NCBI GenBank assembly: GCA_937138605.1
Contig: CAKZPH010000108.1
Coordinates: 1 to 32,868, forward strand
Length of the DNA: 32,868 nucleotides
Direction of reading: 5' to 3'
From: an uncultured Ignavibacteriales bacterium
Lineage (GTDB): Bacteria; Bacteroidota; Ignavibacteria; Ch128b
This document shows, one piece after another, positions 10,158 to 19,401 of this stretch. The position numbers and the translations under genes were made by a program. The notes under the pieces were generated by a model. The model did no database searches. It saw only the letters and a program-made list of their open reading frames with translations, and had not been told where the DNA came from. The first letter of the stretch is position 1; each line of letters opens with the position of its first letter.

Positions 10158-13100
10158 TTAAAGAATACATTTCGAATTAATAAAATATTCGCAACGCTGG
10201 CAATTAATTGTGTTTTTACTAAAATCTTTCATCTCTATTTTACTTATTATTTCACGAATCTTGTTATTGATTGCTAGAAGTTCTGATTTATCGTAAGATT
10301 TTTGATACGGTTTATCAGGAAAGTTAATAAAGAAAATTATCAAGTTTATTTTTTTATTCTCACCAAAGTAGCGATATGCTAAGAACGCGTAAACATCCAT
10401 TTGAGTTTTGTATTTGATAACTTTTAAGTCGTATTCATTGATGTCAAAAGTGTCCGTTTTGTAATCGATGATGGTAATTTCATTTTCATTGATATTTATT
10501 CTATCAATAACGCCCATCAAAATATGGTTATCTATTTTGCTTTTAATTTCGAATTCTCGTAATGAATTTTTTGATTCGAAAATTTTTTGGAAATTTTCAC
10601 TTCTGAAGAGAAATTTAAATTTTGTTTGAAGTTCTTGATAAAAAGCTTTTTGCACTGATGGTGTAAATTGTTTTAGTTCATTTTCTATTATTGAATTTAT
10701 TTCATTAAAGTCAAGTGAATTTACTTTTTTCATAATGGAATGAAACAAATTGCCAAACTCAGCTCCTCCAATTTCAAAGGTTGACTCGTCTTTTTCTGGT
10801 TCAAAAAATAAGGTTGGATGGTATCCAATTACATATTTCAATAGATAATTTCTTGGACAGAACTCGTATGTATTAATTTGTGTAGATGTAAAAATTTCTA
10901 ATTTACTTTTGGGTTGGATAGATTCAATGAATTCACCTTTTAGGAACAGCGGTTTAATTTCTGACTTTTCGATTATATCGTCTTTGCCAAAACTCAGTTT
11001 TGGATGTTGGATACTTCTAATTATATCAATGCATATCTCTCTTTGCTCTTCAACAAAATTTTTAACTCCATCTTTTTCTCTGAGAAATTTAATTTGAGTT
11101 GGAATTTTTATTTGATTTTCGTTTAATAGCACTTCTGGGGTTTTTCCTAAAGCTTTTAAAATAATTGATATTAAATATTCGTCGTTATCAGCGTTAATTT
11201 CTTCTACAAGTTTACAACCAAGGATTAAAATTTCTGAAGACCTTGTGAGAGCTACATACCATACTCGTAAATTTTCATTGAACGACTTCTTATTATATAA
11301 TAACTCACCAAAAGCTACGGGAAAAGTATACAGGTATTTATTGCTCTCTCCAGTTATATTACTCGAATCTTTAGTTTGTTTTAACTTAAATATTATTCCA
11401 GTGTTATCTTCTATTTCAAGAGTTCCGCCACGAAGGGTAAATTTACCTATTTCTTGATGAAGATTCGGTAGTATTACGACTGGAAATTCCATTCCCTTGG
11501 CTTGATGGACGGTCATCAATTCAACGCAGTTTTCTATTTCTGAAATTGTAGCTTCTGCGGTTTCTGTTTCAAATTGTGTAAGTTCGAGATATTCAATAAA
11601 ATCATTTATATCCCTAAATCCTTTCATTTCAAATTGATGGGCTAGATTAATGAATTTATTTATGTTAGCAACTATTTGATTTTTTCTTGGATGATAACTC
11701 ACATTACTTGTGTAAAAGGTGTCTTGTAAAATTTTTTGCAGGAGTATAGAAATTCCAAACTTTTTAGAAAATTCAATATGAGATTTTAGAATTTCATAAA
11801 TATTTTTTATGAAAATATCTAAAGGGTTGCTGATGACATATTTTTCAAGTTTTTCAAAAAATGTTTTGCCGTTTTGAAGATAAATTTTGAAAATCTCGGT
11901 GTCACTGCAAGCAAAAAATGGTGAGCGTAATATTGCTATTAAGGAATAATCATAATCAGTAGAAATAATAAACTTTAAGTAGTTTCTAAAATCACTTATC
12001 TCTTCCGTCTGGAAGTATCCACGACCTCCACTTACGATAAAAGGAATTCCAAATCTGATAAAAACGTTTTCATATTCTTTTATTTCTTCTCTTTTTCTAA
12101 AAAGTAGAGCGATATCACTAAATTGAATTGATCGATAAATATTTTTCTTTCGGTCAAAAATTAGTTTTTTTGATATAACTAAGTTTAATATTCTCTTTGC
12201 AATTAGCTCAGATAAATTTGTTTTATCATTATGGTTGTTTGTACCAACAATAATTTCGATTGGCTCATCAAGATATTCGTCAGGATTTTTTCCAATAGAA
12301 AGAGGAGTGTATTCCACTGATTCGTGATAGTTTTTATTTGCATTACATTCCTTTTTTTCAATGAGTTTACTGAAGATTTTATTAACTAAACCAGCAATAG
12401 TTGGAGTGGTTCTGTAGCTTTCGCTTAAATTTATTATTCCAAAATCTTTTGAGTCGACAAATCGTTTTTTGTTCAGTTCTCTAACTTCGTCTTTTAATTG
12501 TTGAAATACTTTTAATTCTGCGTTCCTGAAAGCATAAATGCTTTGTTTTTCATCGCCTACAACAAAAATATTGTGGGTATCATCAAAACCATTTGTAATT
12601 TTTTTTAATATGCTATATTGAATTGAGTCAGTATCTTGAAATTCATCAACCAGTATAAACTTGAATCGATTTGATAATTCCTCTCTTACATCTGTGAAGT
12701 CAAGAATTTTATCGGTGATTATTAGAATATCGTCAAAATCTACAACCCCATGAAGAGTTTTAATTTCATTATATCTTGTTTTTGCCTTTAAATATAAATC
12801 GATGAAAGTTAGAATCTGCTCAAGGCGCATCTTTTCGAGAACTAATCTCTGGTAATTCGATTCAAACAATTTTTTGTTGGACGTAAGAAATTCTTTTAAT
12901 TCCTTAAAAAATGAATAATCTATATTTTTTCTACGTTGATATTTTTTTGAAATGACAGGAAATTCAGTCGAGAGTTCGTATAATTTTTCGAATATCTTTC
13001 TTAAATCCTTTTTTTGAATGTATTGCGAGATTTGGTCATAAAAGTTGGTCAAAATCTCATATTCATTTTCTCTTGTTCCAAACGATTCGATTTCATCTAT

Positions 13101-13787
13101 CACCATTTTTATTTTTTCCAGTGCGTCTGTTAAAAAATCAAAGTTGTAATTAAAGAAATAATCTTCCGCAGTTTTCCAGATTTTATTGTAATACAATTCA
13201 AATTTTTTTTCGGTATCTGATTCAGAAAGGAAATATAAATCATGAATTAATTTATCAGTTAAGTATCTCTTTTGAATAAGTCTACTTAATTTCTCGGAGA
13301 CTCTGTCTTTTCCGAATAATTTAAGTAGAGATCTGACTTGTTCATTTTCGATAGATTCTAAAAGAGTTTCCTCTATTGCCTTATCAATAAATTGTAAGTT
13401 TTCTCTATCTTCAATGACCGTGATGGTTGGGTCGATACCTGATTCGATCGGAAATTGTTTTATTAAATTGAGACAGAAAGAGTGAATTGTAGAAATTTTT
13501 GCAGAGACGATGTGCTGGCGAAAAGTTTTAAGTGAGTTTGCAATTTCTTTGTCAACTGATTTTAGTTTTTCCTCAATGGCTAATGAGATTTTTGATTGAA
13601 GTTCACCAGCAGCTTTCTCTGTGAATGTGATTGCAATTATTTCATTATATTTAACTGACTTTTTTGATATTGTCTCGAGAAAACGTTGAGTGAGTATGAA
13701 AGTTTTTCCTGAACCAGCATTAGCAATAACTACTGTATTTTTATTTATATCAATAGCCTTTTTCTGGTTTTCTGTTAATACGATCAC
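10158..13787 (-). CDS. UvrD/AddA-like superfamily 1 helicase with C-terminal RecB-family (PD-D/ExK) nuclease domain
   Basis: Helicase motifs ANAGSGKTFILTQRF, LVDEFQDTDSIQ, GDEKQSIYAFRNAE, ELMTVHQAKGMEFPVVILP, RVWYVALTRSSE; nuclease motifs FGNLFHSIM, GVIDRININENEITIIDYKTD, QMDVYAFLAY; cysteines FCPRNYLLKY and CQRCEYFINSKC. The track start at 13817 is TTG; GTG at 13787 has GAGGA-like sequence upstream. Confidence 0.88.
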   Translation of the reverse strand: MIVLTENQKKAIDINKNTVVIANAGSGKTFILTQRFLETISKKSVKYNEIIAITFTEKAAGELQSKISLAIEEKLKSVDKEIANSLKTFRQHIVSAKISTIHSFCLNLIKQFPIESGIDPTITVIEDRENLQFIDKAIEETLLESIENEQVRSLLKLFGKDRVSEKLSRLIQKRYLTDKLIHDLYFLSESDTEKKFELYYNKIWKTAEDYFFNYNFDFLTDALEKIKMVIDEIESFGTRENEYEILTNFYDQISQYIQKKDLRKIFEKLYELSTEFPVISKKYQRRKNIDYSFFKELKEFLTSNKKLFESNYQRLVLEKMRLEQILTFIDLYLKAKTRYNEIKTLHGVVDFDDILIITDKILDFTDVREELSNRFKFILVDEFQDTDSIQYSILKKITNGFDDTHNIFVVGDEKQSIYAFRNAELKVFQQLKDEVRELNKKRFVDSKDFGIINLSESYRTTPTIAGLVNKIFSKLIEKKECNANKNYHESVEYTPLSIGKNPDEYLDEPIEIIVGTNNHNDKTNLSELIAKRILNLVISKKLIFDRKKNIYRSIQFSDIALLFRKREEIKEYENVFIRFGIPFIVSGGRGYFQTEEISDFRNYLKFIISTDYDYSLIAILRSPFFACSDTEIFKIYLQNGKTFFEKLEKYVISNPLDIFIKNIYEILKSHIEFSKKFGISILLQKILQDTFYTSNVSYHPRKNQIVANINKFINLAHQFEMKGFRDINDFIEYLELTQFETETAEATISEIENCVELMTVHQAKGMEFPVVILPNLHQEIGKFTLRGGTLEIEDNTGIIFKLKQTKDSSNITGESNKYLYTFPVAFGELLYNKKSFNENLRVWYVALTRSSEILILGCKLVEEINADNDEYLISIILKALGKTPEVLLNENQIKIPTQIKFLREKDGVKNFVEEQREICIDIIRSIQHPKLSFGKDDIIEKSEIKPLFLKGEFIESIQPKSKLEIFTSTQINTYEFCPRNYLLKYVIGYHPTLFFEPEKDESTFEIGGAEFGNLFHSIMKKVNSLDFNEINSIIENELKQFTPSVQKAFYQELQTKFKFLFRSENFQKIFESKNSLREFEIKSKIDNHILMGVIDRININENEITIIDYKTDTFDINEYDLKVIKYKTQMDVYAFLAYRYFGENKKINLIIFFINFPDKPYQKSYDKSELLAINNKIREIISKIEMKDFSKNTINCQRCEYFINSKCIL

Positions 13788-16700
13788 TGTTATTATCCTC
13801 AGCTTTAGGTAAGGCAATCATTGCAATTGTACCTTTGTTCACTTCACTTTTTATTTCTATCGTACCGTTTAAATCTTCAATAATTTTTTTGACTATGGCA
13901 AGACCAATTCCAGTTCCTTCTGTCTTCGTAGAAAAGGTTGGTTCAAATAATCTATCTTTATATTCATCAGGAATTCCACATCCATCATCTTCAACGTTTA
14001 TAAAACAGTAATTTGCATCGCTATAGAGCTTTAATTTCACTTCTTTAGTATTGGCTTGAATGGAATTTTTAATAAGATTTATGAAAACTCTTGTTAATTC
14101 TTCTTTGTCCGCATAAACAAAATAATTTTCGTTTTTGACCGACTCTAAAGAAATTTTTGTTTGAGTTGAATAAAGATTTACTATTTCTCCTAAAATCATT
14201 TCAAGGTCACATTTAGTAATGTTTCGTTCAGGCATCTTTGCAAAATGAGAAAATTCATTGGTTATTTTAACTAAAGTTTCAATTTGTTCAACCAATGTTG
14301 TGGAAACTTTTCCGAAAATTCTAGCGAACTCTTTTTTATTTTCTTTATACAGAACCTGTAAATGTTGAAGTGATAATTTCATCGGAGTTAACGGATTTTT
14401 AATTTCGTGCGCAACTTGTTTTGCCATCTCTTTCCAAGCATATTCACGTTCAGCACGCGCGAGTTTTTTGCGACTTTCTTCAAGATCTCTTATCATTTTA
14501 TTAAAAGCATCAATTAAATCGCCAACCTCATCTTCCTCTTTCCTATCAAGTTTAATCGATAAATCTCCTTCAGAAATTTTTTTGGTAGCTTCAGTTAATT
14601 GAGAAATTGGTTTTGTAACTCTTTCAAAGAATATATTACCGAATATAAAGATCAATATTATCGTTAATGAATAAGAACCTAAAATAAAAGTATCAATTTG
14701 AGCTAAGTCACGTTGGATCTTTTCTTGCTTATAAATAGTCGGTATTGAAATGATGTACGAACTATTTTGGGTATTAATTCTCTTGTATCCAACAAGATAT
14801 GGATAATTTGAAATGTACTCAAAATCAAAGGAGTAATTTTTGTTTTTTAGGTTCAAGTCGTTATAAACTTTTGAAGGAAGATGTTGAGGGAAAAATTCTA
14901 TTTTGTAAAGTTTATCTTGGGTTGAGTATAATAGTCTGTAATCAATGTAGAGATTGAAATCGATTTTTAAATTCTGTGTAAGTTCTTCTATTTTTTTTGT
15001 TGATTGGGAAATTTCTAATGAATTGCTACTTAGTGTAATAGAAAGGAAATCTAAATCTTTTTTAATTTCGTTAGATAAGCTTTCTGTCCATCTTTTTAGT
15101 TCTGAATCTCTGGTAAAATAAGCTAAAAAAATTATAGGTAGAAATGTAATAATGAATAAACCAGCGAAGAGTTTTGTTTTGAACTTTAATTTAAATTTAT
15201 AACCACGAGCCAACAAAAGTATTGCGGTAAGGATAATAACAAATACAGAGATTAATATATGAACAAGAATTAACTTAAATACGTTAAACACATAATATGT
15301 CCAACGTTTTATAGGTATGCTTATGGAAATTGCTTTCACTTGATCAGATGAGTTGAAAACATAAATATATGATTGGTAATTGCGTTCATCTATTTTTTCT
15401 TTAATCCAGAATTCATTCATTCCATTTCTAATTTTTTCATTAATCTCATAAGATAACTCTCTGAAAACAGGCAGATTTTCACCACTTACTAATGCCCACT
15501 CTTGATTTTGTAACTTATAAATAGCAAGTTCAGGAATAAGTTTCAGGGCGTTTTTTTCATATTTGATGTTTTGAAAAAGGGATGTTTTATTTTCTGAAAT
15601 GTTTTCCGGTTTGTCAACTTCAATTAAGACTCCTGCAAAACCAAAAATTTTTTCTTGATATCGAAGGGGAGTGATTCCTAGTATTGATTTTAAATCTCTA
15701 TGTTTTATGACAAAAAAAGCAGGATTTGTAACCATTTTGTAATCAAAATATTCTTTAATATAATCTGGTTCTTTCATTCCAAATCCAAAAGCCCCAATCA
15801 AATTTCCTGTATTATTAAAAAGTAATAAGTAAGAATTTAGTCCCTCATCGCTTAAGATGCTATTGACCCAATATTTATATGTAATAAAATTAAAATCGAA
15901 GGAATTGTTCCAGGAACTAAGAACAATTTTTTCAATTAATTCATCGTCGGTGGATAAGTTTTGTAGTATTTGATTTAGCGCAAAACGAATTAATTCATCA
16001 CGCGGTTTAATCAATTCATTTACTATTGTTTTTTGCAATTCCCTTTCTTGAAGGTCTGTTTTATTGAAGAGAAGAATTGATGAAAAAATTGAAGATATAA
16101 TTAGAATTAAAATAATGCTTCGGAAACTTAGGATGTACTTTTCCTCGAGTATTAAAAATGAAGCTAGTAAAGTAACAAAAGTAAAAAGAATGGCTACAAT
16201 AGAATTAAATTGTGGATTCTTATCCAATAAGTTAAAAATGATTAAGAATGATGATAATGCAGTGAAAAAAATCAGAAAGAACTTTTTAAAATCAATTTTG
16301 GTCCAAAAATTGGCCGAAATAAAAGAAATCCAAACAACAAGTTGTAAAAATGCAACTATTAATATACCATTAACAAAGACATTGTAATACATTAATGAAG
16401 TTGTTAAGTCGGGCAGTAAATTTTTCTGTTCAAAATACTTAATACTAGAATCGAAAACGAAACTTCTGAAAATTGCACCTGTTGCTCTAAAAGAAAATGG
16501 AACTAAAATAATTAAAAGTCCTGCAATTACTGATAAAAATATTTTCTTAACCTTACTAAAGTTTCTTAAATAATCTTTCTTCTCAAGAAACCAAATTTTA
16601 AGGTGAAATAAAATTATTAGAAAATTTAATACTAGTGCGGTGGAAGTCAAAAATAAATCTAACGGCGACTTTACCAAACCATAACCAAATCGTGAAGCAT

Positions 16701-17676
16701 AGAAAGAAGGATTTACAATTTCACTACCTTCAAAAAAAGAAGTAAAATCGATAATCATTAAAACTAAACGTATAAGCCAGATTGAAATCGAAAGTATAAA
16801 AACTTTAATTATGAATGAATCAATCGTTCTCAAGTCTCTAACCAATGAAATTATCAAAACAACAAATGCAAATAGCAGAATTAACTTCTGAAATTTGCTG
16901 AGTTCTTTGTTTAATTGTTCAATATAAAAATCTCTATCCGGCACATGTATAGTTAAATAAAAGGCTATTTTTCCATCATGAAATCTTATGTAACGACTTG
17001 TTTCTTTTCCTAGTTTAGTTTGTCTGATAGTTTTTTGTGATGAAGAAGTATCCCAAACAATTCGAAATTTAAATCTAGAACTTTCTTGAATGTCACTTAT
17101 AAACGATTCATTTTTAATAAATTCATTTTGTAAAAAATAATTAGTTTCAAGTGTTTTAATTGCGCTTAAATAATACGTTGTATTACCCAAATCAATTCGA
17201 CAGGTAAATATCAAAAATTTTCGAAAGTTATCCCGGGAGATTTCAAATGATTGATTTACATCAGGTGGTGGGATGTGTATTTCAGTAAAGACTTTTGTAT
17301 CAGTCCAGGCTAATGGTTTAAGTGAGTCCGATAAAATTTGAAAATTAAGGTTTCTTTTTTTATCACTTTTTAATATTTCAAATAGTAAGGAAGTTTTTTG
17401 ACTTAGTTCAATGTTTTCAAAGGATTTATGTAATTTTTTCCGTACTCTTTCACATTTTTTTGAGATTGACTTTTGTTCATCTAAAAATCTTTCCTGAATA
17501 TTTTCTGTAATTTTATTGGCTTCTTTTAAGTGATATGATTCCCAATTATCACTAAGTGACTTTGTATAATAAGGGAAATATAGTGCACTAAATAATAAAA
17601 TTAATATAGACACACTAACCAGTATAAAGTAAATATTACGGGATTTGAAGATGAATGAAGAAAGTTTACGTTTCAT
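13750..17676 (-). CDS. Large multi-pass membrane sensor histidine kinase, NtrY-like (HAMP-HisKA-HATPase)
   Basis: Many hydrophobic segments; HAMP (FERVTKPISQLTEATKKISEGDLSIKLD); H-box MAKQVAHEIKNPLTPMKLSLQHL; N-box RVFINLIKNSIQAN; G-boxes VEDDGCGIPDEYKDRLFEPTFSTKTEGTGIGLAIVKKI. ATG at 17676; the track start at 17679 is TTG. Confidence 0.9.
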   Translation of the reverse strand: MKRKLSSFIFKSRNIYFILVSVSILILLFSALYFPYYTKSLSDNWESYHLKEANKITENIQERFLDEQKSISKKCERVRKKLHKSFENIELSQKTSLLFEILKSDKKRNLNFQILSDSLKPLAWTDTKVFTEIHIPPPDVNQSFEISRDNFRKFLIFTCRIDLGNTTYYLSAIKTLETNYFLQNEFIKNESFISDIQESSRFKFRIVWDTSSSQKTIRQTKLGKETSRYIRFHDGKIAFYLTIHVPDRDFYIEQLNKELSKFQKLILLFAFVVLIISLVRDLRTIDSFIIKVFILSISIWLIRLVLMIIDFTSFFEGSEIVNPSFYASRFGYGLVKSPLDLFLTSTALVLNFLIILFHLKIWFLEKKDYLRNFSKVKKIFLSVIAGLLIILVPFSFRATGAIFRSFVFDSSIKYFEQKNLLPDLTTSLMYYNVFVNGILIVAFLQLVVWISFISANFWTKIDFKKFFLIFFTALSSFLIIFNLLDKNPQFNSIVAILFTFVTLLASFLILEEKYILSFRSIILILIISSIFSSILLFNKTDLQERELQKTIVNELIKPRDELIRFALNQILQNLSTDDELIEKIVLSSWNNSFDFNFITYKYWVNSILSDEGLNSYLLLFNNTGNLIGAFGFGMKEPDYIKEYFDYKMVTNPAFFVIKHRDLKSILGITPLRYQEKIFGFAGVLIEVDKPENISENKTSLFQNIKYEKNALKLIPELAIYKLQNQEWALVSGENLPVFRELSYEINEKIRNGMNEFWIKEKIDERNYQSYIYVFNSSDQVKAISISIPIKRWTYYVFNVFKLILVHILISVFVIILTAILLLARGYKFKLKFKTKLFAGLFIITFLPIIFLAYFTRDSELKRWTESLSNEIKKDLDFLSITLSSNSLEISQSTKKIEELTQNLKIDFNLYIDYRLLYSTQDKLYKIEFFPQHLPSKVYNDLNLKNKNYSFDFEYISNYPYLVGYKRINTQNSSYIISIPTIYKQEKIQRDLAQIDTFILGSYSLTIILIFIFGNIFFERVTKPISQLTEATKKISEGDLSIKLDRKEEDEVGDLIDAFNKMIRDLEESRKKLARAEREYAWKEMAKQVAHEIKNPLTPMKLSLQHLQVLYKENKKEFARIFGKVSTTLVEQIETLVKITNEFSHFAKMPERNITKCDLEMILGEIVNLYSTQTKISLESVKNENYFVYADKEELTRVFINLIKNSIQANTKEVKLKLYSDANYCFINVEDDGCGIPDEYKDRLFEPTFSTKTEGTGIGLAIVKKIIEDLNGTIEIKSEVNKGTIAMIALPKAEDNNSDRINRKPEKGY

Positions 17677-18149
17677 CAATTAATTGTTATTTGACTAATT
17701 TCCCAACTTGTACCGTTCCAACTTAGTTCAAAATAAACTTGAAAACTTTCAATAATTCCCTTACGGTGGCAAATCAATTTACCTGTAAAATGGGTGGAAG
17801 TTGCGTCTGTTAATTTAGATGTGACTTGAAAATTTAATGGTTCATAAATTTTCATAAAGTTTTGAATTACATAGTATGTCTGATTATTAGAATAAAAACC
17901 TCGCTCACCTGTCTTTAAACTAACATATACTTGTTTTGCAAAGTAACCTGAAAGCTGGTCAATTTCCCTTTCTGCAAATAATTTAGAAATAATTTCTATT
18001 TTTTCTGCTGCAGAAGGAACTTGTTTTATTGCTTTTTGTTTCTCTTGCAGGTTTTGTTTTAATAGATTTTGACCCTTTTGCTGTGAGTAAAATTCACTAC
18101 AATTAAAAATCAATATTAATACAAACAGATATGAGATTATTTTTTTCAT
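17676..18149 (-). CDS. DUF4783-like secreted protein
   Basis: 157 aa, signal peptide MKKIISYLFVLILIFNCSEFYSQQ; overall pattern (small NTF2-like, FYSNNQTYYVIQNFMKIYEP...FELSWNGTSWEISQITI) resembles DUF4783 proteins; TGATG overlap with the kinase gene. Confidence 0.65.
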   Translation of the reverse strand: MKKIISYLFVLILIFNCSEFYSQQKGQNLLKQNLQEKQKAIKQVPSAAEKIEIISKLFAEREIDQLSGYFAKQVYVSLKTGERGFYSNNQTYYVIQNFMKIYEPLNFQVTSKLTDATSTHFTGKLICHRKGIIESFQVYFELSWNGTSWEISQITIN

Positions 18150-18191
18150 ACGACATCAAATTATGAATTTTTGGTTATTAATAAAAACAAT

Positions 18192-19055
18192 CTACCTATT
18201 TTCTCCACCATTTCTTGAGGTCAATCTAATATACATTTTCTTCTCATCTAATGGTTTTCGAATTAATGTATTATATCGGGAGGTTTTTAATTCGGTATTT
18301 CCCGGTTGTAATTGATATGCCCAATCAAAAACTACGCGTTCTGGAGTGATTGACTTTACTCGAAATTTTGCAAAATGATTATCCCAGGTCCATACCACAT
18401 AAGTATGTCCCACATTTAATCTTACATCCTTTGATGCACTCCAACCTGTAGTGGGTGCTTTGTCTACGTCATAAAGATCCTTTGTCGGTCCCATATCTTG
18501 AATATCGGTGTCGTCCCACACCACCATATAGAAAATTCCATTATCATTATCGAAGAATATATCACAATCGTTGGAGTTATATGGTACAACTTTGTTAGAT
18601 GAGAAATCGTAACCAGAAATATTAGGAAACCTTCTAAAATCAAAGATTGCTTGATTATACCCTTCAGGTCTTGGTGTATCGTAGACCACATCATAACTTA
18701 AATCACTTTCATTACCATCAAAGTCATAAGCAGTGATTGCATAATAATAAGTTGTACCATTTTTAACCGTCAGGTCAAGAAAATAATTACGATTTGCCGA
18801 ACCAATGTACGTGTATTTACCATAGTAAGAATATCCTCGATATATGTTATAACCGGCAAGGTCTTTTTCTTTATTATGCTCCCAATATATTTTAATCCAA
18901 TTATCACCTGTAATAGTATAAATTCCTGTTGGAGGTTTTGGGGGAGTTGTATCATTAAATTCCGTTAAATGTTTATCATTTATACAACTGCTTAAGATTA
19001 TAGAGATTAAAAAAAGAACTGATAGAGATGTTAATGATTTCATTTTATGTCTCAT
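18192..19055 (-). CDS. Lipoprotein with fibronectin type III domain
   Basis: Lipobox-like SIILSSC after hydrophobic signal; FN3-like DTTPPKPPTGIYTITGDNWIKIYWEHNKEKDLAGYNIYRG...YYYAITAYDFDGNES. Confidence 0.75.
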   Translation of the reverse strand: MRHKMKSLTSLSVLFLISIILSSCINDKHLTEFNDTTPPKPPTGIYTITGDNWIKIYWEHNKEKDLAGYNIYRGYSYYGKYTYIGSANRNYFLDLTVKNGTTYYYAITAYDFDGNESDLSYDVVYDTPRPEGYNQAIFDFRRFPNISGYDFSSNKVVPYNSNDCDIFFDNDNGIFYMVVWDDTDIQDMGPTKDLYDVDKAPTTGWSASKDVRLNVGHTYVVWTWDNHFAKFRVKSITPERVVFDWAYQLQPGNTELKTSRYNTLIRKPLDEKKMYIRLTSRNGGENR

Positions 19056-19336
19056 TTTTTATTATCTACAATTGCAAATAAAATGCCTCCAAATCTTTAT
19101 TTGTTTCTTTCAAAAACACATAAAATCTCAATAAAACCAAAAAGATTTTCTCTTTTATGAATAAAATAATGTACACAAAAATATTCCATTGTATACTCTC
19201 TCTTAAGCTCGATAACTTTAATTCGATAATTATTGAATAAAAATGAACAATTTCAGTTTATAATTTGTTTTATCAATGTAGTTTAGAACAAAAATTGTAA
19301 GCACAGAGTTAAAATTTTGTTGAAAGATTATCGTTC

Positions 19337-19367
19337 TTGCAAAGTCAATATGATTTAACTATATTTC
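19337..19367 (+). promoter_or_regulatory. Candidate Bacteroidota-type promoter for clpC
   Basis: TTGCAA (19337) followed 17 nt later by TATATTTC (19360-19367), close to TAnnTTTG; about 35 bp upstream of the ATG. Confidence 0.4.
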
Positions 19368-19401
19368 AAATGAAGTTAGATATACATTAGAAAGGAAAAA
19401 A

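Noticed and set aside
10909-11457. 62- and 70-aa plus ORFs in the helicase-nuclease gene
   Set aside because: Antisense shadows, no domain
16064-16387. 107-aa plus ORF in the histidine kinase gene
   Set aside because: Antisense of the transmembrane block; lysine-rich composition is what reversed hydrophobic AT-rich codons produce
18464-18955. 76- and 61-aa minus ORFs within the FN3 lipoprotein gene
   Set aside because: Alternate frames of a supported CDS
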